From VYFG01 sp965213885 (GTDB taxonomy: Bacteria; Pseudomonadota; Gammaproteobacteria; Arenicellales; Poriferihabitantaceae), in NCBI GenBank assembly GCA_965213885.1, contig OZ243919.1, positions 186,001 through 250,000 on the forward strand: a stretch of 64,000 nucleotides of DNA. Direction: 5' to 3'. The notes under the pieces were generated by a model. The model saw nothing but the letters and a program-made list of their open reading frames with translations. It was not told the DNA's origin and did not search any database. A program made the translations under genes and the position numbers. This document shows positions 18,023-26,282 of the stretch, one piece after another (position 1 is the first letter of the stretch; each line of letters opens with the position of its first letter).

Positions 18023-18420
18023 TCAGGGGTTTCGATGTCCAACATCCATCACCGGGAGCCTGAAACGGAGATTCTCTTCGATCCCGACCATGGTCGATCG
18101 CTCCGCCGGGGCAAATTCACGCAACCGGTCAATGACATCCTCGACCATGTCCTCCGGCGCCGAGGCGCCGGAAGTCTGCCCGACAGAGACTACATCTTCG
18201 AACCATTCCTTCTCGATGGCGTCAACATGTCTACCAGATCGCCCGGAGTTCCGGCTTCGGCTCCCGATTTCTCGAAGCCGGTTGCAGTTGGAACGGTTGT
18301 GTGCTCCGACCACCAGGATGAGGTCGACGATCGCAGTCAGCTTGCGAACCGCAGCCTGGCGATTCTGCGTGGCATAACAGATGTCCGTTTCCAACGGAAA
18401 GTGCGCCTGACGCGGGAGAA
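18023..18420 (-). pseudogene. ispH: IspH (LytB) C-terminal remnant
   Basis: IspH is the [4Fe-4S] enzyme making IPP and DMAPP in the MEP pathway. The recognisable part starts at T-D-I-C-Y-A-T-Q-N-R-Q, then V-D-L-I-L-V-V-G, S-N-C-N-R-L-R-E, and V-G-Q-T-S-G-A-S-A-P-E, all IspH hallmarks. The N-terminal half, with the first two cluster cysteines, is absent; the frame upstream reads unrelated residues. Part of the C-terminal half is also altered, so it is non-functional. It lies beside genes that consume isoprenoids, suggesting that the locus once carried precursor supply. Confidence 0.75.
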
Positions 18421-18962
18421 ATTCCCCGATGGGGGCCTGGGGTAAAATCCGGCACCTCCGGCAACGGGAGATCCGGAAAACCAGCCTGTACGTCATCCCC
18501 CCCCGGGGTAAAGGTATTCCACGGCCCTCCGAATACCGTTCCTTTACTGAAGAATTGATCTACAGCCCGATTCCCTTAGTCCTAGTGTTTGGTAGGGAGT
18601 TCCGATTAGAATATCTCTTGTCTGGCTGTTCCGGGGGGATTCAGGTTGATTGAAGTGGCTGTCACCGGACTGACGTATTGGCTGTTGTGGAGCAGGCTGG
18701 CACCGTCTGGTGCAACCTTGTCGGGCGAGAGTGCATCCTCGCACCGATGACGGAAGGATATTTCAGCGAGATGCCGACTATTCGATACGCAAACCGGACC
18801 GGTCATTCACCACTCCGTCGAAACCCTCATTTCCAGGCATCAGTCCTGTCGGTAACCCCGACAGGCGCTACATACCAGCTACGATCAGGCGTTACTTCCC
18901 GGAAATTCCCGATACCAGAACGATAAAATCCAATCATTCAAATTCCCCAATCAGGATCCTGG
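18421..18962. other. Gene-free stretch with one hairpin
   Basis: No coding frame was recognised. A perfect 8-bp stem, CCTGTCGG with CCGACAGG and a 5-base loop, is at 18845-18865 without a T-tract. It could be a remnant terminator or a leader structure. Confidence 0.4.
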
Positions 18963-19838
18963 ATGACCTCTAGAGCGAGTACATCTTCCGGTTCTTCGGC
19001 GCCACCCGTTCTCGTTACCGGCTCAGCCGGGCATGTGGGCGCCAATCTCGTTCGCCGACTGTTCGCCGATGGAACCAGGGTACGGGTGTTGCTGAGGCAC
19101 GAGGACAACAACGAGGCACTGGATGGTGTTCACGGTCCCCATCTTTGGACGTGGCGTGGCCTACGACGTCACGTCCGAGCTCATGGCCGAGCAACTGGGT
19201 TTTCTGTATCCGGCGCTTCGCGAATCCGCAATGTGCAGGGTTGCCCATCATGCTCGAGGAGCGCGCCCGGTTTGCCGACAACCTGGGTGAACAGGGAATT
19301 GTCGATCTGCCACGCGATGAATGAACTGACCGTCAAGATCGCCAGCCGGTGCCTCATCGGAGGGGAAGTCCGGGAACGGGTGGACTCGGATTTTGCCGAT
19401 GCCGACCACGAACTGCAAAACGGCATCAACACCCTGGGCTTCTTTCTCCCCAGGCTTCCAACCCCTGCGCACCGTTCCCGTGACCGGGCCCGGCAGGAAG
19501 TGGCCGAGCTCTTCAGCGAGGTCATGGCCGAACGTCGGTGCTCCGGAGTCCAGGCCGATGATTTCATGCAGACCCTCATGCGCGCCCGGTACAAGGATGG
19601 CAGGGCGTTGCGCGACGAAGAGATTACCGGCATCCTGCTGACGGTGCTGTTCGCGGGCCAGTACACGAGTGCCGTGCTCGCAACCTGGACCGTGCTTCTC
19701 GACCGGTTCGATTTTCAGATCGACACCGCATCTCCCGCGCCGAGCTATGGCAGCTGGGTCACCGGCCCACGGGAACCGTGCAGGCTCCGTTACCGCCGGC
19801 ACTCACTCACGGGTGTATTTCGAAGAACGGTCTCATGA
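18963..19838 (+). pseudogene. Composite remnant: SDR epimerase N-terminus joined to CYP51 fragments
   Basis: Positions 18963-19137 encode a Rossmann start (V-L-V-T-G-S-A-G-H-V-G, then R-V-R-V-L-L-R) like HpnA or the sterol C-4 demethylation reductase SdmB. This runs into CYP51 (sterol 14-demethylase) sequence: F-T-V-P-I-F-G-R-G-V-A-Y-D-V in one frame, then after a shift A-M-N-E-L-T-V-K-I-A-S-R-C-L-I-G and F-A-G-Q-Y-T-S-A-V-L-A-T-W-T, the I-helix region. A jump then deletes the heme-cysteine loop, leaving only the C-terminal F-D-F-Q-I-D and G-S-W-V-T-G-P-R. Lost N-terminus, frameshifts and a missing heme ligand make it inactive. Confidence 0.75.
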
Positions 19839-22800
19839 CCCGGCGCTACGACGTTGTCATCGTTGGAGCGGGGCCGGTCGGCAGTTTGTGCGCGCTTGCC
19901 CATGCACGGAAAGGGGCCAGGGTGGCCTTGCTCGAAGCGAATCCCAAGGCCGCCCAAAGGCTGGCGGGCGAATGGCTGCATCCCCCCGCCGTGAGAATAC
20001 TGCGCGACCTCGGGGTTGAAATCGATGTGCAGACCCGGAAACCGACGGGTAAGGGGTTTGCGATATTTCCGGAAGATCACACGGAGCCGATCGTCTTTCC
20101 TTATCCGGACGGGACCCGCGGATTGACATTCGAGCACGCCTCTCTCGTCTCAAGCCTACATGAGGCGGTAGAAAACAACCCGAATATTGAACTGCTTCTT
20201 CAGGCCCGGGTGCATACGGTTGAGGACGGCCAGGTCATCTATTCACGCAACGGCAACGATGAAGCCCTGACAGTCCCCCGGGTCATCGGCGCCGACGGCC
20301 AGGCTTCCGTCGTCCGCAAATCGCTGGGTCTGTCGATCAGCCCGTTGATCTCCTCGTGGACGGTCGGGCTCCTGTTGACCGGGGTGAAGCTGCCACTCGA
20401 GGGGTATGGCCATGTGCTGCTTGGCGGTCCGGGCCCAATGCTGATTTACCGCCTGGGCGAGCATCATGTCAGGCTGATCGTCGATGTCCCGCTGAACCAC
20501 ACGGCACCCAGGGATCGGATCGGATTCCTGCTGGACTCGTATACCGATTTGTTGCCGGAATCGCTCCGATCCGCGTTTGTGGAGGCCCTGCGGGTGAGGA
20601 ACTTCCAGGTTGCGGCGAACAAGCTGAGACCGCACGCCACCTACGGAAGTTCGCATCGCGTGCTGATTGGCGATGCTGCCGGGCACTATCATCCGATGAC
20701 GGCGATGGGAATGACCTTCGGTTTCGGCGATGCGCTCTCGCTGGCCGAGTGCGGGGATTTTCGCGAATTCACCGCCAGTCGCTTCCGGGCGACCCGGACC
20801 CCTTCGTTTCTCGCGATGGGCCTGTACGAGGTCTTTGCCGATCATCGGTTCGAGGCGGTGGCGGTCCGGCACGCGATTTACCGCAGCGCCCGGGCAAATC
20901 CCGCATTCCGCGACCGCACCGTGCGTTTTCTCGCCTGTGAAGACACCTCCGCGGTCCGCATAGGTATCGCCGCTTTCGGAACGGTGGCCCGCGCGGTTTC
21001 CGGGCAGATTCCGCGATCCCATGACCGGCTTGCCTGGCGCAAGGCCCGAGACGTCAATCAGGCCCTTGCCGTCCGTCTCGGATGGCTGTTGCGAAGCATC
21101 TGGCAACTGTACAGGGCGAGAAGCCATACAGGGGAGATTGACGGACGGACCTGGAGCGCATTGGCAGGCGTGTTTCCGAACTCCATGCCGCAGAAAGTCC
21201 GCGGCTCCCGGCCCAGCCGCCCGCAGGCGGGCGCTTCGATTGACGCATATCCGGCATTGCAGAGTGCGACCAGGCGCCTCTTGGATCTGCAGGGTGAGGA
21301 CGGGGACTGGGAAGGGGAAATGGTCTGGTGTCCCATGCTCACGGCGCAATACGTGCTGCTGCATCACATCATCGAAAAGCCGCTCGAGCCCGGCCGGCGA
21401 CTGCGCGTGCTGCGCTCGTTCGCACAAACCCGCCACGAGGATGGCTTGTGGGGCATGCATGAACACTCGCAACCCCATCTGTTCGTCACCACGCTGGTGT
21501 ACGTCGCGGCCAGACTGCTCGGTCTCCAGCGAAATGATCCGATGCTCGGGCCGGCCCGTCGTTTCCTGCAGGCAGAGGGGGTTCTCGGTATTCCGAGTTG
21601 GGGGAAGTTCTGGCTGGCGCTGCTGAATCTCTATGACTGGCGCGGTGTCAACGCCATTCTTCCGGAGTTGTGGACTTTGCCGCGATGGGTCGCGATTCAT
21701 CCCTCGAACTGGTACTGCCATACCCGGCTCATCTACATGGCGATGTCGGCGATCTACCCGCAACGGTTCCAGGCATCCGTGACCCCCGTGATCGCGTCGT
21801 TAAGGGAGGAACTCTTTCCCCAGGGATTTGCGAATGTCGATTTTTCCACGGCCGGCGGCCGCTTGCGCGACGATGACCTCTACGCGCCCCCGGGTGTGTG
21901 GCTGCGGTCCGGATACAGGTTTGCAAGGCTGTATGAACGATACCACCACAAACGCCTCCGCAGCCGGTGTCTGGATTCGATCAACCGGCGAATCAAGTGG
22001 GAGTTGCAGACCACCGACCACACGAGCATCTCCCCGGTCAGCGGGATCCTCAATATCCTTGCCCTGTGGTTGCGTGATCCGGACGATTCCGACTGTCACC
22101 GGGCGCTGGAGCGGCTGGATGGCTGGATCTGGGAGGACGAGGAACATGGGGCGCGGGTCACCGGTGCGAGAAGCGCTTCGTGGGATACGGGGTTCGCCCT
22201 TCAGGCCCTGGGGACTGTGCCCGATATCGATGGCGTCGAAATCGCCATGTCAGCCGGAGCCGACTTCCTTCGCCGGCAACAGATCCGTACCAGCTTCGAA
22301 GGGTTTCGCGAGGCCTACCGGAATGACCCCAAGGGAGGCTGGTGTTTTGCCGGGGGGTGGCATGGCTGGCCCGTGACGGACTGTACCGCGGAAGCGGTGC
22401 TGGGGCTGACCGCGGTCCAGCGCGAGGACACGGATACCGCAATGCTCGGCGATGCGGTTCGCTTCATGATGCGCGGCCAAAACCGCGATGGTGGTTTTGG
22501 CAGTTACGAGGCGCGGCGCTCCATGCTTGGCCTCGAATGGCTGAACCCGGCCGAGATGTTTGGCGACTCGATGACCGAGCGTTCCTACGTCGAGTGCACC
22601 GCGTCCTGTCTGGCAGCCTTTGCCGCCTGCGGGGAGGATCTCCCGAAGACCACCAATCAGGCGGTCATGAAGGCGATCGCGCGTGCGGATGCCTGGCTTC
22701 GCAGGTCCCAGGCATGCGACGGGTCCTGGCGTGGTGTATGGGGCGTCCAGTTCATCTATGGTACGTTTTTCGGGATCCGGGGCCTGCTTGCCGCCGGAGC

Positions 22801-23299
22801 GCTTCCAGGTGATCCGGCATTGCGCCTGGCCTGCCGGTGGCTGCTGGATCGCCAGCGCAGCGATGGTGGATGGGGTGAGCATCACAGCGGCTGCCTGTCC
22901 GGCCGATACGTCGCGCACGAGGAAAGCCAGGTCATTCAGACGGCTTGGGCCATGATCGCGCTGCTGGAGGCGGAAGATTCGAACTGGAACGCGATTTCAG
23001 AGGGCGCCCGGTTTTTGCTGGACGCACAGCATGCGGATGGGTCCTGGCCCAGGCAGGACATGGCCGGTGTCTTCTTTCGCACGGCCCTGCTGGATTACGT
23101 ACTGTACCGGCAGTACTTCCCACTGCATGCGCTCGGTCTCTATGAGCAGCGTCGTCGGGTCAGGCTGGAACTGACGACTCCCGCCAGTGTGGACGTCGAC
23201 ACGGGAACCGCAGCGGGGGAAGATACTTCGAAGCACTGTACGGGCCGGGCCGTACGTTCGGGGTCAGCCGCAGCTATGCATCTTGCGAAACAGCGCTAG
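19835..23299 (+). CDS. Squalene monooxygenase-oxidosqualene cyclase fusion
   Basis: One uninterrupted 1154-residue frame. Residues 1-440 are an FAD monooxygenase: G-A-G-P-V-G at 11-16, a G-A-D-G motif, and G-D-A-A-G-H-Y-H-P near 285. This is the squalene epoxidase type of sterol-making bacteria. After a basic, Pro-rich linker (about 440-470), residues 470-1150 are an oxidosqualene cyclase with several QW motifs (D-G-G-F-G-S-Y-E, D-G-S-W, D-G-G-W-G-E) and W-P-V-T-D-C-T-A-E with catalytic D849. That is OSC-type DCTAE, not the hopene-cyclase DXDD. Val two residues before D849 is as in lanosterol synthases. The two activities are normally separate adjacent genes, so a fusion is unusual. Flanking sterol genes are broken. 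Confidence 0.88.
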   Translation: MTRRYDVVIVGAGPVGSLCALAHARKGARVALLEANPKAAQRLAGEWLHPPAVRILRDLGVEIDVQTRKPTGKGFAIFPEDHTEPIVFPYPDGTRGLTFEHASLVSSLHEAVENNPNIELLLQARVHTVEDGQVIYSRNGNDEALTVPRVIGADGQASVVRKSLGLSISPLISSWTVGLLLTGVKLPLEGYGHVLLGGPGPMLIYRLGEHHVRLIVDVPLNHTAPRDRIGFLLDSYTDLLPESLRSAFVEALRVRNFQVAANKLRPHATYGSSHRVLIGDAAGHYHPMTAMGMTFGFGDALSLAECGDFREFTASRFRATRTPSFLAMGLYEVFADHRFEAVAVRHAIYRSARANPAFRDRTVRFLACEDTSAVRIGIAAFGTVARAVSGQIPRSHDRLAWRKARDVNQALAVRLGWLLRSIWQLYRARSHTGEIDGRTWSALAGVFPNSMPQKVRGSRPSRPQAGASIDAYPALQSATRRLLDLQGEDGDWEGEMVWCPMLTAQYVLLHHIIEKPLEPGRRLRVLRSFAQTRHEDGLWGMHEHSQPHLFVTTLVYVAARLLGLQRNDPMLGPARRFLQAEGVLGIPSWGKFWLALLNLYDWRGVNAILPELWTLPRWVAIHPSNWYCHTRLIYMAMSAIYPQRFQASVTPVIASLREELFPQGFANVDFSTAGGRLRDDDLYAPPGVWLRSGYRFARLYERYHHKRLRSRCLDSINRRIKWELQTTDHTSISPVSGILNILALWLRDPDDSDCHRALERLDGWIWEDEEHGARVTGARSASWDTGFALQALGTVPDIDGVEIAMSAGADFLRRQQIRTSFEGFREAYRNDPKGGWCFAGGWHGWPVTDCTAEAVLGLTAVQREDTDTAMLGDAVRFMMRGQNRDGGFGSYEARRSMLGLEWLNPAEMFGDSMTERSYVECTASCLAAFAACGEDLPKTTNQAVMKAIARADAWLRRSQACDGSWRGVWGVQFIYGTFFGIRGLLAAGALPGDPALRLACRWLLDRQRSDGGWGEHHSGCLSGRYVAHEESQVIQTAWAMIALLEAEDSNWNAISEGARFLLDAQHADGSWPRQDMAGVFFRTALLDYVLYRQYFPLHALGLYEQRRRVRLELTTPASVDVDTGTAAGEDTSKHCTGRAVRSGSAAAMHLAKQR

Positions 23300-24340
23300 C
23301 CGAAGTTTCGGGCCGGGCGCCATTCCCTTCTTCCTCAGTTTCCCGGGCACCGGGTTTGCGGGCCAGGAAGAAAAACATGGGCGCGAAAACACCGGACTCG
23401 CCACCTTCGACCAGGGAATCCGCCCCTGATTCAACAACCTGCTGATCTCGGCGGTGCCTTTCGGAACCACTCGCACCCTCTCGGCGACCCGCAACACCAG
23501 ATTGGTCAGGAACCGGCCCGCCGGTGTGCGCGGCATGCCTGAAAGACTGAAATCACGACCCTGCAATGCCCGGTACCAGGGCGTTTCCGGGTCCGACTCG
23601 GCGGCAACGTCGCGACCCTCCAGGAGTTCGAACCCGGCCGCGCGAAGTGCATCGCAGACCTCCGACGTGCCGGCGATATCCGGCAGTCCGTTGCCTGTTT
23701 CAATTTCCTTCTTGATCCGCAGATGCGCTTCGTTCTGCGGATCAAAGTGTTCCGTAAGACACCACTCGTAGGGCGCAGGACGCGGAAGATCTCCCCGCAT
23801 GCGGCTGTCTTGTCCGGTGCGTGGGGCATGGACTCGATGGCGATGGTGCTGTCATAGCAGCCATCGTCTTCGGGTATCTGCATGTAGTCGCCGTGAATGA
23901 ATCCGCACAATGACTGGATGTCCCGGGTGTGCAGCCTGGCGCGTTCGATCTGGTAGGCGTTATTGTTGATCCCGACGAATCCGGCCCCGGAATCACGGGC
24001 CAGGTTGGACATCGGTCCCCCGACTCCGCAACCCACGTCCAGCACCCGCATCCCCGGCCCGAGGGACAACCGGTCAGCAAGATACTTCTGGTGCCTGAGA
24101 AGCGAAGCCTTCAGGTTCTCGCCCCGCCGCCGGGGGGCAAAGTGAAAGGACCGGCCCCAGCCAAATTCGTAGAAATCGGTTGCCAGGTCGCAGTAGTGAT
24201 TGACGAGCATCACATGGCGTTCCTTATCTTCGCTCCGGCATCGTGAAGTTCTGTGTATTGGGCGACCACGGAGTTCACTTCATCCGGGGCGATGTCTCCA
24301 AGGGACCGGGACTCCGGCTGCTTGACGGGTCCATGGGGTG
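23275..24340 (-). pseudogene. Sterol C-24 methyltransferase (SMT) with frameshifts
   Basis: A SAM-dependent sterol side-chain methyltransferase in pieces. N-terminal A-P-D-E-V-N-S-V-V is near 24280. After a shift at about 24211 comes V-N-H-Y-C-D-L-A-T-D-F-Y-E-F-G-W-G, SAM motif V-L-D-V-G-C-G-V-G-G-P-M, and N-N-N-A-Y-Q-I. Near 23765 a short deletion removes a few residues after R-V-L-R-P and shifts into Y-E-W-C-L-T-E-H-F-D, then E-T-G-N-G-L-P-D-I and F-S-L-S-G. A third shift near 23420 restores F-A-P-M-F-F-F-L-A-R-K-P to a stop at 23275. Almost the whole family sequence is present, so inactivation looks recent. Its 3' end overlaps the convergent fusion gene by 25 bp. Confidence 0.82.
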
Positions 24341-24804
24341 ATCGATTGTCTTGCGTGGTTCCCACGATTTCATAAACCTGTGTTCGATTCCCGGAAAATT
24401 TCTACGGTATCTGGCTGATATGACAATATCAATTTCCCGGAGTCTTCCAGGGGAGGTGAACCTGAAGGCTGCAGTGTCGAATCATAGGGAATCGACGGGG
24501 AAATTGCATGCCGGACAGGATGGGATTCGGGCATCTTCGTCCGGGCCTCACGCTTCGAGATCGAACCCGGACACCGGGAACAGCAGAATCACTGCAAAGG
24601 ACTATCCGAGAGTATCCAGTCACATGCCCGAACACCGCACTGATCAGGCACTTCCCGAACAGGAGGCAGGACATGCCCGCCTGACGATCTCTGCGGGACT
24701 GTTCGTGACGCTGTTCATCGTGACCGCGTCTCTTGCCTGTATCGGCACCCGCACCCGCACCCGCTATTTTGCCTTTGGGAACCTGGACCGGTGTTTGCGT
24801 GCGT
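24341..24804. other. Gene-free stretch
   Basis: A weak frame with one hydrophobic segment is present around 24680-24760, but it has no family resemblance or good ribosome binding site. I see no supported gene here. Confidence 0.45.
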
Positions 24805-25539
24805 TCAGGGCAGGCTCAGTCGTGTCATCCGCCCACCGTCGACGGTATACACTTGTCCGGTAATGAACCCGGCCTCATCAGCGGCAAGAAAGGCGACGAG
24901 GCTTGCCACTTCTTCCGGCGTTCCGGTCCGTCCGACCGGGTGGACCCGGCCGATGCCCTGTCGAAACGCGGACGGATCAGGCATTGTGTCGATAAAAGCG
25001 AGGTTCAGTTCGGTGTCGATCCAACCGGGTGCCACGGCATTGCAACGCACGCCATCCTTTCCATGATCGACGGCGACCGCACGGGTCAGACCATGCAGCC
25101 CGGCCTTGGTCGCACAATAGGCTGCGTGGTTCGGGTTCGATCCCAGTCCCTCGATCGAGCCGGTATTGACGATGCTGCCCTGGGTCTTCCGTAAGTGCGG
25201 AAGGGCGGCCTTGATCATCAGGAACGGTGCTGTGAGGTTCACCGCGATGTTGCGGGTCCAGTCCTCGACGCTCATGTCCTCGATGCCTGCTTCCTGCATC
25301 ATACCGGCGTTGTTCACCAGCACGTTCAGTTGCCCGGTGCGAGCGACGACATCGGCAATGACGCGCTCGGGCGTTCCGGGGTCGGACAGGTCCGCCTCAA
25401 TCCCCTCGAAATCATCGTCAGACCCCCGCTGCGCCGTGAACACCCGGGCACCTTCGTCCCGGAGGCGCTTGGCAATGGCGCGACCGATACCTGACCGGCC
25501 CCCAGTCACGAGCGCGACTTTCCCCTCGAAACGCTTCAT
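24805..25539 (-). CDS. SDR-family oxidoreductase (second of pair)
   Basis: A 244-residue classical short-chain dehydrogenase using NAD(P). Cofactor motif T-G-G-R-S-G-I-G is at 12-19; N-N-A-G, catalytic Ser in T-G-S-I-E, and Y-C-A-T-K for the Tyr/Lys pair are present. A longer frame to 25581 adds Arg-rich residues before Met; the ATG at 25539 overlaps the upstream SDR stop by ATGA and is preferred. Last gene of a racemase-SDR-SDR operon, so it probably oxidises a product of the racemase-family enzyme. Substrate unknown. Confidence 0.88.
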   Translation of the reverse strand: MKRFEGKVALVTGGRSGIGRAIAKRLRDEGARVFTAQRGSDDDFEGIEADLSDPGTPERVIADVVARTGQLNVLVNNAGMMQEAGIEDMSVEDWTRNIAVNLTAPFLMIKAALPHLRKTQGSIVNTGSIEGLGSNPNHAAYCATKAGLHGLTRAVAVDHGKDGVRCNAVAPGWIDTELNLAFIDTMPDPSAFRQGIGRVHPVGRTGTPEEVASLVAFLAADEAGFITGQVYTVDGGRMTRLSLP

Positions 25540-26270
25540 GACACGGGCTTTCCGCCGTTCACCTCGACCAGGGCGCCGCACATGTACCGGGACGCATCGG
25601 ACGCCAGAAAAAGAACGACATCGGTAATGTCCTCGGGTTCGGCGATGCGTCCGATGGGTACAGTCTTGCCCAGTTCCAGAACCGCCGTGTCCGGGTCATA
25701 GCCTCGCTTGGCAAAGCCAGTGCGCAACATCGGTGTGTTAACCTCGTTCGGGCAGACCGCGTTGATGCGGATACCCTGATGGGCGTGATCCATGCCCATG
25801 CACTGGGTCAAAGCGGCAATCGCCGCCTTGGTCATACAATAAAGCGCATGATCAGGTCCGGGGGCTTTGCCACCCCAGCACGATGCGGTGTTCACGATCA
25901 CGCCGCCCCCTGCGTCGGCCATAAGAGGGATTGCCGCGCGGCAAATCCGGAACGGTGCCGCGACGTTGACACCAAGCGACAGATCCCAGTCGGCATCGGC
26001 TGTATCAGTCACCTTGCCGCGGGTGATGACCCCGGCGTTATTGATCACGATGTCGAGCCCGCCCAATGCCTTGACCGCAGCCTGCGGCAAACCATCGGCA
26101 TAAGCGGGGTCGAGCAGGTCGCCGGGCAGATGCGCGTTAGCCTCGATCCCATCGACAATGCGGTCTGCAGCTGCCACGTGTGCACCCTGCGCACGCAGGG
26201 CTTTGACAAGTGCACCGCCGATACCGCCAGCGGCCCCGGTCACCAGAGCTTTTTTTCCATCAAAGCTCAT
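25536..26270 (-). CDS. SDR-family oxidoreductase (first of pair)
   Basis: A 244-residue classical SDR: T-G-A-A-G-G-I-G at 11-18, N-N-A-G-V, catalytic Ser in N-T-A-S, and Y-C-M-T-K. C-terminal N-G-G is typical. Thirteen bases separate its start from the racemase-family gene upstream, and its stop overlaps the next SDR start. Two SDRs after a mandelate-racemase-family enzyme suggest sugar-acid or hydroxyproline-type catabolism; the exact substrate is not visible. Confidence 0.88.
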   Translation of the reverse strand: MSFDGKKALVTGAAGGIGGALVKALRAQGAHVAAADRIVDGIEANAHLPGDLLDPAYADGLPQAAVKALGGLDIVINNAGVITRGKVTDTADADWDLSLGVNVAAPFRICRAAIPLMADAGGGVIVNTASCWGGKAPGPDHALYCMTKAAIAALTQCMGMDHAHQGIRINAVCPNEVNTPMLRTGFAKRGYDPDTAVLELGKTVPIGRIAEPEDITDVVLFLASDASRYMCGALVEVNGGKPVS

Positions 26271-26282
26271 TTTTCTTCGTTT

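Noticed and set aside
20243..21763. 506-codon minus-strand frame inside the sterol fusion gene
   Set aside because: Shadow of the fusion gene, which carries FAD and cyclase motifs on the plus strand.
19835..23299. Squalene-hopene cyclase identity
   Set aside because: The DXDD motif is absent; DCTAE and a fused epoxidase indicate oxidosqualene cyclase.
24351..24863. 170-codon frame with one hydrophobic segment
   Set aside because: No family resemblance, poor start, and it overlaps the antisense of an SDR gene at its end.
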